Of a stretch of 64,000 nucleotides of DNA, positions 1-11,289 are shown piece by piece (positions within the stretch are counted from its first letter, which is position 1; each line of letters starts with the position of its first letter). Origin of the DNA: Pseudovirgaria hyperparasitica. Taxonomy: Eukaryota > Ascomycota > Dothideomycetes > Acrospermales > Acrospermaceae. Made by a program: the position numbers and the translations under genes. The notes below the pieces were generated by a model. It was given only the letters and a program-made list of their open reading frames with translations. It searched no databases and was not told where the DNA came from. The DNA lies in assembly GCF_010093815.1 (NCBI RefSeq), contig NW_022985566.1, positions 76,884-140,883 of the forward strand, given 5' to 3'.

Positions 1-33
1 GATGACCTATTTCCAGAAGTGACTGACGGGTAG

Positions 34-1965
34 CAGAGTAATGTCGCCTCGCTCTACTGTCAAGTGAGGAAGGCCATGGACGAGGTGCTCATGTTAACCG
101 TCCGACAGATGCGTGATGAGTTAGCTCAAGGTATGGGAGTAGTTGTTACCCAAGAGTTGGACAGCGTTGACGGTGAATTGATGCATAAGGTAAGCGATGA
201 GTGATAATGTCCTTCTGGCTGTTTATCTATATGCTAACATGTGAAGGATACAACGGATCACATACAATTAAAGCTTGTCTTGGACAAAATCGCTATGCGT
301 CTGCAAGATTTCGATTCTTTACTGTCAGCTCATACTGCGTATCGCCATGAGCTTGAGAAGAATCTCGCTCGTTCACGGTGGAACGATGTTCGAAGGAAGA
401 TTCTGGACCGATCATTCTTCATGCTGACTGAACCGGCTGGGCGAATCAATATGACGCGTCAAGCATCGACTACGAGCAATGACAGCGGCGTCTACGGTGA
501 AGCTGACATCAGCACACGAAGTAGCATGAATGCATCTCTTAGGAGTGCAAGAGATGATCTCAAGAATATATTGACCGACTCCAGTCCAGATCCGGAGAAC
601 CTTACGCTAAATACACCAAAAGAAACCCTGCTGCCGACGATATATTCAGCGGCAGCGTCTGGCATGAATGTTAGTCGCTATGCCATCGATCTCGACATCA
701 ACACAGTCGTGCCTGCAAACATGGGAGTCGCGCAAATGGCCAGTGTCAAAAGTATCTTGGATGAGGAAGATGCTCCGATAGAAAGATCCATGCCCAAGAG
801 CAGAGCATGTACGCCTACAAGTATGTATAGTGCCTGGGGTGAGAGCCACAATCCGTTCCTTGACGGTGGCTTCAGTATGGAGGTCCCTCTATTTGCTACC
901 CTAGATGCCGTGGAAGAGGATACTCCAGAGCTATCCCGGTCGACTGCGAACACTCCTACCGAAGAACTGCTTCCACCCATGCCGACTCTGCCACTGAAAA
1001 TGGTACCAGAACCGCTAGTAATGCTACGCAGAATATCGTCTATGAACCATCTTGACACGGAGGGAGGTGCTGCATCGAAGCCAATGATCTCTCCCAGCTC
1101 TTGTTCGTCATCAGATCTGGAAGTCGAACGAAGAAGTGTGCAACGTACGCCGACCCAGGCATCGTTACAAGGCGCAACTCCGATCCGACGCTCGCCAACA
1201 CATAAGACCGGAATATCCACCGTCATTGCAGCCCCAAAATCGTCTTTCGTGCCCAGCATCGTCCCAGAAAGCCACCATCATCGCTCGCCTGCGTCCAGTT
1301 TCGGTCCAAATTCCGCGAAATCTATAGACTCTAGAAGTTCTTTCACCACGATAAGGCAATCCACAGCTGGTGGTCCGCCTCCAAATGATTTAATGAAGAG
1401 ACTAAGGCGACTCAGCAAAGCTCTCCCTGAGACTCCCACGGCGCCAAGAAGCAATCCTGCCAAAACACATTTAAAGCCTTTGCTGCGAAGACCAACACTG
1501 CCAGCTACACCCAGCCCACACAGATCGCGACCAAGCTCCCGGCAAGGCTCTTCAGATGAGCCATCTCTGCCAGCTCCGCCTACATCAAACCCGGCGCCAG
1601 TATCTTTCAATGACACGCCGATACTAGAACCAAAGCAGCTGAGCGTCGAGCATGGGACCGGGAGACACAACATTGTTATTTTGGAGCCGCCTCCCTGGGC
1701 TATGGACGAAGATTTTGATATTCCGATTGTCATGTCTGTCACGTCGCTGCCTCCCTCGTCGCCTCTGCCTCCGTCATCACCTCTACCCCCAATCCCGACC
1801 GAGCCGCCAGGCACGATGTTCGCAAGAGTGCCTGAGCAAGATGCTGGTAGAAGCCCGGGCAGGCGAGGGACAACAAAGAGGTTCGCGGGGCCTGGGATAA
1901 AGGCTATGGAAGCAGAGGCGTTGATGTTAAGGGAGAAGATGCTCATGACCCAGCGAGCTCTGTGA
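34..1965 (+). CDS. Uncharacterised Ser/Pro-rich fungal protein, 5' end outside the window
   Basis: I do not recognise this protein. The visible part reads as two exons, about 34-189 and 247-1965. Intron 190-246 has a GTAAGC donor, a CTAAC branch site and a GAAG acceptor. The frame at 34 is open back to a likely acceptor at 32-33, so the true start is probably upstream of the window. The first ~110 visible residues are charged and probably helical. The rest is low-complexity and disordered, rich in Ser, Pro and Thr, with a PLPPSSPLPP-type proline run near the C terminus. A short ordered charged tail ends in QRAL. No catalytic motif or membrane segment is seen. It could be a cytoskeletal or signalling scaffold, but nothing in the sequence shows this. 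Confidence 0.7.
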
Positions 1966-2842
1966 AGAAGTCTTGTAATTTTGGTTGTCAATGACTTTTG
2001 CTAGCCGTGTTACTATGATTTATGGCGTTCTAGGTATGAAGTCCATGTTCATGTAGTCATCCGAGAACAGATGAAAGCGCCTGTTTGTTTATGGTTTTGT
2101 CTTTAGTGATGTTGCCACGTCAATGGAATATAAGCAGCACACGCGCGTCTATAATAGGGCAAGATGGCGAGACTATTTGTAGCCATTGATTCCATGTTAC
2201 AAAACTGAATAATCAAAAGGACATGACAGGGATTTCTGGCTAGCTCGTGCACAACGTCAAGAGAAATGAGAAATGGTGATAAGCGTAAATTGATGCAATT
2301 AGCGAAAAGAGGTTCAACATTCATTAGAACCATTAGAAGTGCACAAACCTAAGATGAATGATTTATGGTTTCGTTATAACAAAGTATGTGTAGCAACGTT
2401 GGTAAGGAACAAAGATCTCATCGGCGAGCCCTGTCGGGTCTTCCTGATCAGCTCCAGCTACGGTGCCCGGTGAATTTGTAGTCTCGAGCCTCTAGCAGAG
2501 GAAGCCCCAGTAGAACCACGACCAAAAAGCCGCAGCAGTCAAAGCTTCCCACAATAAAAGAGGTCCTTGAATGAGTTGAAGAAGAAGAATTTTGTTGCGG
2601 CAGTGGAGATTTCTTATACTACGGCGCGCCGGCGGAAAGAATTGCCGGGAGCCGACGCGCCAGAGCTTGGAGCTTTGTGAATTCTGGATCCACGTCAGTG
2701 TGGTAGCTACCTACGAAAACTACGCGCGCTGGATACCTTACGCATATATAGTGTTGTACTTTGGCTGCTCCTCAAATTTTTCGGTTCTTCACTTGCCCTT
2801 TGTCCCTATACTCGAACAAATCCTCTCTACTAGAACCGCGAC
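1966..2842. other. Intergenic: 3' flank of the disordered-protein gene and LSM8 promoter
   Basis: No supportable coding frame was found. Short ORFs on the minus strand lack any recognisable feature. The stretch next to LSM8 (about 2700-2842) is the likely promoter and 5' UTR; a CATATATAG-like TATA sequence lies near 2745-2753. Confidence 0.4.
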
Positions 2843-3194
2843 ATGTCTCAAATGCTCAAATATGTCGACAGTAAGTGCCGTGATTACTTTGATACCCGCA
2901 AGCTCAACTAACACGCTTCTAGAAAAGGTCTGCCTGATCATCACGGATGGCCGCAACCTTGTCGGGACCCTCACCAGCTGCGATTGGCAGGGCAACATCA
3001 TTCTGTCCGATACCGTCGAGCGCAAGATCACTCCTGCGGAATGGGGACAGGACAGCGAGGAGATCGCTATGGGCGTGCTGCTCGTTCGAGGCGATACTAT
3101 AGTTCTGTGCGGCCTGATCGACGAGGAGAGAGACGAGAGCATCGACTGGACCAAGGTTCATGGCGATATCATTGGCACCACGAAGAGAACCTGA
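2843..3194 (+). CDS. LSM8: U6 snRNA-associated Sm-like protein LSM8
   Basis: LSM8 is the subunit that defines the nuclear Lsm2-8 ring, which binds the 3' oligo-U end of U6 snRNA for splicing. Two exons (2843-2870 and 2923-3194) give 99 residues, the usual LSM8 size; an early intron after codon 9 is common in fungal LSM genes. The start MSQMLKYVDKKV is followed by Sm1 (TDGRNLVGTLTSCDWQGNI, where D-x-x-x-N is typical) and Sm2 (LLVRGDTIVLCGLIDEE; the VRGD-x-I-x-x-x-G signature is diagnostic of Lsm8/Lsm1-type proteins). A longer single-exon reading from 2592 has no homology before the splice site and is rejected. The gene converges with the PITH-domain gene downstream. Confidence 0.93.
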
Positions 3195-3643
3195 AAAGAA
3201 AGGCGCTGTGGTATCGGACATTTGAAAATATCTATGGGCATGAACTAGCTGACAAAAGCTCGCGAAGTTATCTACCTTGGCCACCATAATGATATGATAT
3301 AAGCCGCATTGAGCGCGCTATGTTGGCACCGGAAGGAAAGGTTGGGGAATATGGCCGGGTGTATGTTGCTATAAGCAAAGAGTACGTATTGTCACACAGA
3401 GCTCTCGTTGCAACCAATAACACTTCTCCACTTCTCACAGATGCGCATGAACACGATCTTGCTCTACATGAAGCTCTGTCACCCCGTCGTCAACCATATG
3501 AACGAGTCAAAGCTCGACGGAGCCAGGTCTGAATATAACTCTTTGGAATTGAGGATCCGTTTCATCCTGAGCAACAACTCAACGTCCTTCGTCCCAAACA
3601 AGCTCATTAGGCGATTATAACCCCATGAATTCGCTTGAACGTC
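3195..3643. other. Intergenic between convergent 3' ends of LSM8 and the PITH gene
   Basis: This 449 bp stretch holds the 3' UTRs of two convergent genes. The short ORFs here show no conserved feature. I see no repeat or RNA gene. Confidence 0.4.
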
Positions 3644-4384
3644 CTACATCCCATGTCGTCCTCCGCCGGGCCCACCCAGCGAACTATCCATGCCTTCTTT
3701 CGTACCCACAATCGCCTTATGATCCGACGGATTGGCCGCTGCCTCGTACAAGAAACTCACGGGTTCCTTATTCAACTTTGTGAAGTCGCCCTTGAACGCC
3801 ACATAGCTCATCCTCGTGACATCCTCGTCGCCATCCCCAAAGTTGTCCTCGAAGAACAGCGCCAGACTCCTTGTAGTATTAAATAGTGCACGTTTGACTG
3901 GAATCTCCTGTATTTCTGAAGTCTGCGATAGTTCGAATACCTGTGTGGGCTGTAGCTCAGCTGCCGTGGTAAAGTCGATGTCATCGCGATTGAGAAATAC
4001 TTTTAGTGTCTTCGGTGCGCAGGATGTGGTAGATGTGCGGAGGAGGATTGAGTGCAGTCGGACTTGGCCTGTGAAGCTACAGCCACGCTGTTAGGACTGT
4101 TCTCACATTGTATATTATTTAGAAACTTACGGGACAGTCATGAGCAGCTGCTCGTCCGCATCACTTTCCAGCTCGGGCTGGGGATCTAAGCGTTGTGCCC
4201 ATGTCTTCTGCGCAATGGCGGCTCCTGAGCGGGGTTCAGCTTCGTTGAATGTCGTCAAGGCACTGAAGTCGATCTGTTCATAAAGGACTTTCTGGAGGGC
4301 AGGAGTCACGTCGTCGGTGTGGTCATGAGCTCCTTCGGGGTGGTCGTGGCCGTGACCGTGGTGCTCGTCGTGGCAGTGAGACAT
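3644..4384 (-). CDS. PITH domain-containing protein
   Basis: Two exons (4131-4384 and 3644-4076, donor GTAAGT, acceptor TGTAG) encode 228 residues. The N terminus is a His/Asp/Glu-rich leader (MSHCHDEHHGHGHDHPEG), typical of eukaryotic PITHD1-type proteins. It is followed by the PITH beta-jellyroll, with hallmark stretches YEQIDFSALTTFNE, LKVFLNRDDIDF, LALFFEDNFGDGD and the terminal MSYVAFKGDF. The family is the proteasome-interacting thioredoxin C-terminal domain and associates with the 26S proteasome. There is no thioredoxin domain here, so this is the stand-alone PITHD1 form. The C terminus is a short Gly-rich tail. The gene's 5' flank borders the inverted-repeat element at 4543. Confidence 0.9.
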
Positions 4385-4668
4385 TCTGAAATGTGATGGA
4401 GCACTCTCGACTGACCTGGACTGCGATGGAGTAGGAGCTCAGCCGAAGGCGCCGCTGGTAAGAGACATTACATGGTGTTGGTGCGAGTCGAGCAAACTTC
4501 CAGCAAAATCCATGACAAAGAAAGATGAGGGGGACATTACACGAGGGTTTCTCAAGCGTCCAGTTGTATTTTAGTGTTCTAAACGTTTAAAACAAAGACT
4601 TACTGAGTAATCATGTAGTTAATAGTTTAGCCGAAGTAATATCCGGTACGCTTCTATCCGCCTCTTAT

Positions 4669-4671
<3 letters not shown>

Positions 4672-4713
<42 letters not shown>
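4672..4713. repeat. (CT)n microsatellite
   Basis: About 20 CT dinucleotides in a row, followed by an imperfect C/T-rich tail to about 4742. It lies inside the inverted-repeat element. Confidence 0.95.
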
Positions 4714-4717
<4 letters not shown>

Positions 4718-4744
4718 TCTTCCTCCTCCCCCCTCTCTCTCTTA

Positions 4745-5110
4745 CACGTGTTTTTAACTAATTTTGACCTTATAGACTTTAAAATAACACTAATTACACG
4801 TGTTTTTGATTGATTTTAATTGACTTTAACTGACTTTAACCTCGCAGGCTTTAAAACAACACTAATTACACGTGTTTTTGATTGATTTTGACTGATTTTG
4901 ACCTCGCAGGCTTNNNNNNNNNNNNNNNNNNNNNNNNNNNNNNNNNNNNNNNNNNNNNNNNNNNNNNNNNNNNNNNNNNNNNNNNNNNNNNNNNNNNNNN
5001 NNNNNNNNNNNNNNNNNNNNNNNNNNNNNNNNNNNNNNNGACTAATTTTGACTGATTTTGACCTCGCAGGCTTTAAAACAACACTGATTACACGTGTTTT
5101 TGACTATTTT
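4745..5110. repeat. Tandem repeat of about 60-70 bp spanning an assembly gap
   Basis: Units share ACACGTGTTTTTGA, several GATTTTGACT-like steps, CCTCGCAGGC and TTTAAAAcAACACT. At least three copies are visible on both sides of an N run (4914-5039). The gap is probably an unresolved or collapsed part of this array, so its true copy number is unknown. Confidence 0.8.
4914..5039. other. Assembly gap (126 Ns)
   Basis: Undetermined bases within the tandem array. The frame running through the Ns at 4898-5191 is not a gene. Confidence 0.99.
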
Positions 5111-5242
5111 CGACCTCACGGGCTACGGATATACACGTGCTTTAAGTTTATTCTATATTACTTAGTAAGACGGCTTAGATATAAAGTATAATAGCTGACT
5201 CGTATAGTACATATAATACAGCTGGACGCTTGAGAAACCCTC

Positions 5243-5471
5243 ACATTCCACCCCGCGCCCCACTTTAAGATCAGCATTAGGTATGTTGTAGTGACTTCCT
5301 CATAGTCTAGGAAGACGTTCAAGAACTATGCAAATTGTATCGCATTTGCTCATAAAGATGCTTGTACTAATCCAGGTCGTATATAATATGCGCGCTATCA
5401 AACACAGAGTCCCCAACGCCGTCGCTAAGCATTGTACGTGTGTTCTATTTACTTACGGTCAGTTAGAATTT
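5243..5471. other. Intergenic, 3' flank of VPS20
   Basis: No coding frame or repeat is recognised between the inverted-repeat element and the VPS20 stop codon. Confidence 0.4.
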
Positions 5472-6209
5472 TCAAGCAAGCATTGGCTGTGATGTTTGTT
5501 CTGCTGCACGCTCCAGCCTCCTCCTCTTCGCCTTCTCTTCTTTGGTCTCCTGTTCGACTGCCTCGACTTTTTGTAGCTCTTGTGATGGTACATTAGGGAG
5601 TTTCATTCCAGACATCTCAATCTCCAAGGCCTCGAGCTCGTCTTCAACATCGTCTTCATCCTGATTAGACATCTTTCCTGCCAGCAGTTCACTGACCTCC
5701 TGCGCAACAGTGTTAGAACCATGTTAACGCAGTCCGCGAGCAGAGCACAAACCTGTGTGTATGCTTGAGCATCTGCTGTTTCGCCTAATAGTCGCTCCAC
5801 TGCATCCACACCACCCATCTCTTTATGTATTTCTTTGAGCACTGCGGTACCCTGCTTAAGCCCAAACAATACGTCTTTTTGGACCTGCGCAAATTCGACG
5901 TCATTCGTGAGGGCCTCAAGTTGTGCAAGTTGCGCGTCCGTCTTCTCTAGTAGTGTCTCCTGGTACTTTTTTCGTCGCAAAGCTACGAGGGCTTTCTTCT
6001 TGTCACCTTTCTGCAGACACTGCTTCGCTATATCGGTCTCTCGTGTGGTTATCACGGTAATGCGCTTCTGGTACTGGTGCAACTTGTCTCGTTGATTCTT
6101 CATGTCCAAGATCGCTCTGTCTGGCCTTAGAGTTGTGTTGACGTCGTGACATCATGAAGACGTACCGATCTTGGGCAGAAATCTTGTGGGAACTGTTCGA
6201 GTTCCCCAT
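5472..6209 (-). CDS. VPS20: ESCRT-III subunit VPS20/CHMP6
   Basis: Three exons (6166-6209, 5753-6116, 5472-5699) give 211 residues, matching the CHMP6 family length. The protein starts MGNSNSS: Gly2 with Ser6 is an N-myristoylation signal, as known for Vps20/CHMP6. A basic alpha1-alpha2 hairpin follows (NQRDKLHQYQKRI, then KKALVALRRKKYQE), then the acidic Snf7 core (LLGETADAQAYTQ | EVSELLAGKM) and a C-terminal MIM-like charged helix. The family links ESCRT-II to Snf7 polymerisation on endosomes. The first intron directly follows codon 15. The gene is divergent from RIX7 with about 175 bp between the start codons. Confidence 0.92.
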
Positions 6210-6384
6210 TGTCCGGACCTACTGTGTTCCATGAGCGCGAGCTTGAGGGCACGCCAACTCCTGGTCTTGTGCCTGATGATCGGGAGTGGCACTAGCGCAC
6301 ATCGTTATCGATAAGGTCTTGGCGTAATAAAAAAGTTTCAGACGGGAGCGTCCACAAACACGTATAACAACGCGAACTTCAGTA
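6210..6384. promoter_or_regulatory. Shared divergent promoter of VPS20 and RIX7
   Basis: Only 175 bp separate the two divergent start codons, so both core promoters must lie here. No specific factor site is claimed. Confidence 0.5.
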
Positions 6385-8663
6385 ATGGCGAGAGGCGGCG
6401 GAAAATCGCGGCCTAGCCTACAGAAGGGTCTCGATAATGAAGTGTACCACGTTGTCGACAAGTTTCTTGAGGACCAACCTCAAAGCATTGCCTCATTAAG
6501 ATGCGGTCAAATCTACGACCGGATACAGAAGTCAAACTCAAGCTTGAAGCGTCGCCCGAAGCCGGCACTTGAAAGCAGCATCGAGCGGGTTCTAGCTGTC
6601 ATGATTGAAGAGTTCAGCGAGGAAGATGATGATATGGAGCCGCTGGAAGGGGAATTCGGTGATTCTAATCCTCAACCTAAGCCGAGTAAAACTGTCAATG
6701 ATTTAATTACTGGAACTTGGAAGAACGCCTCGCCAGCCAAGAGTACGCCAGCAACCTCCATAAATGGAGAGAAGAAGTCGAAACGTGGAGACGGGGATCG
6801 AAAAGCCCATGACGAGCCACCGAAGAAAAGGCTCAAGAGCTCTCACACGGAGAAAGGTGCAAATATCGACATTAGTCCTCCCACGCACGTAAGTCTTGAT
6901 GACATTGGCGGTGTTGAAGATATCAAGCGCGAATTGAAGCAGCATCTCGTTTTACCGTTGTTATGTCCGGAGGAGTACGCCGCTCGCAACCTACCGATCC
7001 CCAGAGGCATACTGCTGCATGGTCCTCCGGGTTGTGGAAAGACTGTGATCTCTAGGGCATTTGCCGCAAAGCTTGGCGTCCCGTTTATCGAGATATTGGG
7101 TCCGTCCGTTGTTTCCGGAATGTCAGGAGAGTCTGAGCGACAAGTCCGTGAGCATTTCGAGAAAGCCAAGGAAGTTGCACCATGTCTCATATTCATCGAC
7201 GAAATCGATGTTATCGCGCCCAAAAGAGACACTGCCCAGAGTCAAATGGAAAAGCGTATTGTGGCACAGCTGCTGATCTCCATGGACTCGTTAGCGATGG
7301 AAGGCAATGACGGAAAGCCCGTGATTGTGCTAGCAGCAACGAATCGTCCTGATGCTATAGACCCAGCATTACGGAGAGGTGGTCGATTCGACTCGGAAAT
7401 AAACATGGGTGTGCCGAATGAAATCACACGAGGACAAATTCTCCGTGCTCTCACTAGAAATACCAACATCGCAGACGACGTCTCATATGAGATATTGGCG
7501 AAAAAGACCTCTGGCTTCGTAGGCGCTGACCTCCGGGACCTTGTCGGTAAAGCTGGCACATGGTCCATGGATCGTTATCGTGAAGCTCTGGAAGCACAGG
7601 CTGCAGCTACCGAAACTGACATGGATGTTGATCTTGATACGAAGAAGGCGGTCTCTGAGGTGGATCGAAGTATAACACGACTCATTCGTCGCTGTCGTGA
7701 CAAAGACGCTACTCGGCCGGCGGGATTTGAGGACACTTCGATCACAATGGAAGCCTTCGATGCTGTCTTCCCAGGCATACAGCCGTCTTCCAAACGTGAA
7801 GGCTTCACCACTAGGCCCGATGCCAATTGGGATGACGTCGGGTCACTAGATGATGTACGTGAGGAGCTCAATATGGCGATAGTTGAACCGATCTTGAACG
7901 CGCAACGATACAAGAACGTCGGTATCTCCGCTCCTACTGGAGTGCTCCTATGGGGACCCCCGGGCTGCGGAAAGACGCTTCTTGCTAAAGCGGTCGCGAA
8001 TGCATCAGAAGCAGCCTTCATTAGTGTCAAGGGACCCGAGTTGCTTAACAAGGTAAGTCGCATCTCCCTTATTTTTGAATCTCTGTCAGCTAATGTATCT
8101 AGTTTGTTGGTGAGTCAGAAAGGGCAGTCAGGCAGGTTTTCATGCGCGCACGATCGTCCAGACCATGTGTGGTCTTTTTCGATGAGCTGGATGCTCTTGT
8201 TCCTCGTCGCAATGACGCACTGTCTGAAGCGTCTGCCAGGGTGGTCAACACCCTCCTGACGGAGCTGGATGGGTTGTCTGAGCGAGAAGGTATCTATGTG
8301 ATTGGAGCTACCAATCGACCTGACATTATTGACGATGCCATGCTTCGTCCCGGTCGTCTCGAAACCCTGCTATTCGTAGGTCTACCCAAGAAGCAGGATC
8401 GTGTTGCAATCCTGAGCGCCCTTATCAAGAAGACACCCATAGACCCGCTTCTAGCACATTTTGCAAGCGACGATCGCTGTAACAATTTCAGCGGTGCCGA
8501 TCTATCAAGCTTGCTACGAAAGGCCGGACAGTCGACTCTCAAGCGGGGCGCAGATAGAGTCGAGCTTCAAGACTTTGAAAGAGCAGTTGGAAACGTCCGG
8601 GCCAGCGTTGGTGATCCAATTCATTATGAGCGACTAAAGAAGAAGTTTGCCACACAGATATAA
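6385..8663 (+). CDS. RIX7: Ribosome-biogenesis AAA+ ATPase RIX7 (NVL family)
   Basis: Two exons (6385-8052 and 8103-8663) encode 742 residues. The first ~75 residues form the NVL/Rix7 nucleolar-targeting helical domain ([31 protein letters not shown]). An acidic stretch and a basic [18 protein letters not shown] nuclear-localisation region follow. The two AAA modules each have Walker A GPPGCGKT (about residues 213-220 and 523-530) and Walker B (LIFIDEID about 268-275; VVFFDELD about 579). Arginine-finger-containing SRH regions read [20 protein letters not shown] and [20 protein letters not shown]. Rix7 removes factors from pre-60S particles. The intron falls between the D2 Walker A and Walker B regions and restores [14 protein letters not shown]. 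Confidence 0.94.
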
Positions 8664-8705
8664 TTCGTAAGAACAAGCTTTCCCATTGCTGTTATGTACC
8701 ATATT

Positions 8706-9230
8706 CTATTCCCAACCGTGCTGAGTGCTTTCCTGAGCGTTTCCTACTTGAATGCTCTCCTCAGTACCTTCCTGTGAGTTCTTCTGAATTGTATCTTCAG
8801 CAGTCGGCCAGCTCCACCTCTGCAACTGCTCCGATCTGTCCGACGACGCCGAGCACTTTCTCGCATGCGCCCTGCACTGACAGCTCTTCACCTGCACCGT
8901 CCAGCTCTCGCCAATCTTCTTTTGTTGCCCCAGCATCTCCTCGAATGATACCGACGTGTTTGTCCGCATGCACTGCGCTTGTAGTAGGGCCCCTTGTTTA
9001 TGATCAGCAGTTTGCCGCGTAGAAACTACATGTTACCCCAAGCCACACTCACAAATCTTCATTTTGACGTCCGTGCAGATCGGCTTCAGCTTCCCTGATC
9101 GACTGGTAGTGGTGGCGTACTGCATGTTGTGCTTTAGATGGTACTCCGTCCAGGCAGTCGGGCACGTCCACCATTTGCAGCGGTAGTCGGAGCCGCATTC
9201 ATACGAGGCGATGGTTCGGACGCGGCACAT
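8706..9230 (-). CDS. Hypothetical Cys-rich protein
   Basis: A two-exon model (9053-9230 and 8706-8992; donor GTGAGT, acceptor ACAAG) gives 154 residues starting MCRVRTIASYECGSDYRCKW. Cys and Trp are spaced like the short zinc-binding-type N-termini seen in many uncharacterised ascomycete proteins. A second Cys/His cluster (KSCQCRAHARKC) lies after the intron. The C-terminal ~50 residues are Gln/Ser/Glu-rich. There is no signal peptide or known domain. The model converges with RIX7 (stop codons ~40 bp apart). The gene model is plausible but unsupported by homology I can name. Confidence 0.45.
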
Positions 9231-10733
9231 TCTTATTTCTTAGGTATCCCTGGATCTGGTCTTAGGGGGGACGGTACTTCAGCAACGGAATCTCGGTTTT
9301 CGGTGGTGGTTGCGTATGGCCAGACATGAATGCCGCGTAGCGGTCGTGAAGGATCTGTTATACAGAGTTTTCGATGATCGGGACGATTGAATGATCTGGA
9401 GACAGGGCTTGAATCCGTTGCGGGCATCAAGACCTTTTATGTACGTGTGGGTGTGCTCGTTTGGCTAAGCGCCCGTGAGGTTCCGCGATATGCTGGGGAA
9501 CGAGTATCTCGATGCTTGGCGCGTGTCACGCTAGGGACGCCGTGCCAGATATGTACGTGCTGGAGAACTGCCACGTCAGTATGTGGGTGCATCGTTCAGT
9601 GTTCGTGGATGGGATTTTGTGGATTTAACAAGAAAGTGGTGATGGATTCGGTCGGCTGGTGTCTAGATTACTTGAACGGAGCTGATGCCCGAGCGAGGCT
9701 GGGCAGTATGAATGGCCAGCAAGATGTTCTTCCGTCGATGCGGTGTGCCATAGTCATGACAATGTTGCAAGTCGTATTGCGAACGAATATGACTGGCGTG
9801 CACAGATGACGTGGTCACGCGACCTACTACTTCACTTATTCTATCGTCAGTGTCCGGTCCCAGGCGTCCCGGTGAGCTTGAAGTCCTCAAATTCCGTCAT
9901 TTTTCGTTAGGCTTGCCGTCGCTGCATCCTTCAATCTTCGTCGAACGACATTCCATGCCTTGGGGACCACCGCATCCGCCCTGCTCTCCATATGAACAAA
10001 CAATCACAATTCTCTTGGGTAGTTTCCGATCAAAGTAGTAAATTTTCCTCTACTTTTCTTGCAATCTAAGCTCAACTGGACTCCATCACTCCCTTTAATC
10101 CTGCATACGCTCTTCTCTGTGTGTCTCCACCACGACCTCTTCGAAAGGTGCAAGGTGCAAGTGTAATGTCAGTGCCTGACGTATCCGCAACAGTCTTTTA
10201 AACTACAAAGACAGAAGTAATGGTGTTCAAACTAGCGTTGTCATGACTAGATGAAGCTTGTATAGATTTGTTATCATTGGATGAAGGGTAGTTCACGCAT
10301 CCTTCTAGCGTATCATATTGTTGAGCTTCACAATGATGTTTTCAACAGCTCCTTCCATTGTTTACTCACACCGGGTGACTTTGTGTCTACGGAGGAATGG
10401 TACCCATCATGTGATTCCGTGATACAGATTTTAGCAGCAACTTGCAGTTAGGCTTCTTGCCGGACATTAGCAGCACACAAGGTAGCTTAAAATTGCTAAC
10501 AAGAACGAGTGTCTTCGACGCTGAGGATACTTGCAGCGTATTTCTAGTATCTCAAAGAGATCATGCGGCTAGCATCAAGATTAACAGCGGGCCTATTATC
10601 AAGAGCTCCGAATTCCATTTTACCTCATCCAACATCAATAGGTTCTGCATATATAGCCTATAAGGACAACCTTCAACGAACATCTGACCCTCTACTTTAT
10701 ATCATCTTGCTTCTCCAGTCCGCATACCAAACC
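9231..10733. other. Gene-poor intergenic stretch
   Basis: About 1.5 kb with several short overlapping ORFs on both strands, none with a recognisable domain, a convincing start or splice structure. Nothing is supported here. Confidence 0.4.
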
Positions 10734-11003
10734 CTACTTAGAGCACAGCCAGAACCTATGTCCCCTACAATATGCACTCTCTACATGCTTCTTCTCTTGT
10801 TGATACGGACAGTTTTCATATCGCTGTTTTTTCAGAGGACGTCCCCATTTGAGCCCCTTGCAATCCCCACAGACGTTATAAAATTTGATAGAGAATCCGC
10901 AGGGGCAGTGCGTCACAACTTTAGCACAACCGTTGGTTTTGCGGTGTGAGATGAGCTTTATAGATGGTTTTTCGATTGAACAAGTACTTGACGTGCCAGT
11001 CAT
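10734..11003 (-). CDS. Doubtful small Cys-rich ORF (89 aa)
   Basis: An ATG-initiated frame with a basic, Cys-rich core (GCAKVVTHCPCG, then VCGDCKGLKWG, then YENCPYQQ and FWLCSK). The C-x-C and C-x2-C spacing resembles small zinc-binding ascomycete proteins. No signal peptide, intron or homologue is recognised, so it may be a chance ORF. Confidence 0.25.
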   Translation of the reverse strand: MTGTSSTCSIEKPSIKLISHRKTNGCAKVVTHCPCGFSIKFYNVCGDCKGLKWGRPLKKQRYENCPYQQEKKHVESAYCRGHRFWLCSK

Positions 11004-11289
11004 GGTTTGGAAGATAATATCTGGATTGATGGTAGGTGGTAAAAATAGTAGTTAGTCAGGAATTGAATGTGGTCCACGTAAAAGAGTGGTGTGTTGCAAG
11101 ACTACCTGGGTCAAGTAGTCTTTATTTTCTGATCCCTTACTTATTGCGAGACACCAGTGTGTTCATTGTGTCGATACACATTGTGCAGGTTCCTAGTACA
11201 ATGAAAATCAGTAGGCCTAGGTGTCCTGACTACAAGATCATTCCTCGACGCAGAAAGTGTAGACGTAAGCATATACAATGTAAGAGTTA

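Larger units (their letters stand above)
4543..5242. mobile_element. Non-autonomous inverted-repeat DNA element (MITE-like) interrupted by a sequence gap
   Basis: The 21 bp ends are perfect inverted repeats: GAGGGTTTCTCAAGCGTCCAG at 4543-4563 and its reverse complement at 5222-5242. The next bases also match with one mismatch (TTGTA against CTGTA). Between them lie a CT microsatellite, a tandem repeat of roughly 60-70 bp and a run of Ns. There is no transposase frame, so it is non-autonomous. ACATT occurs near both ends but not abutting them symmetrically, so no clean target-site duplication is claimed. The right half is related to 44,560-44,690, so this is a repeat family. Confidence 0.7.

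Noticed and set aside
2592-3194. 200-residue single-frame version of LSM8
   Set aside because: The first ~100 residues have no homology; a spliced 99-residue model with good donor and acceptor matches LSM8.
4898-5191. 97-residue ORF across the N run
   Set aside because: Most of it is undetermined bases inside a tandem repeat.
9387-9809. 140-residue plus-strand ORF
   Set aside because: Starts at TTG, no domain, no splice logic.
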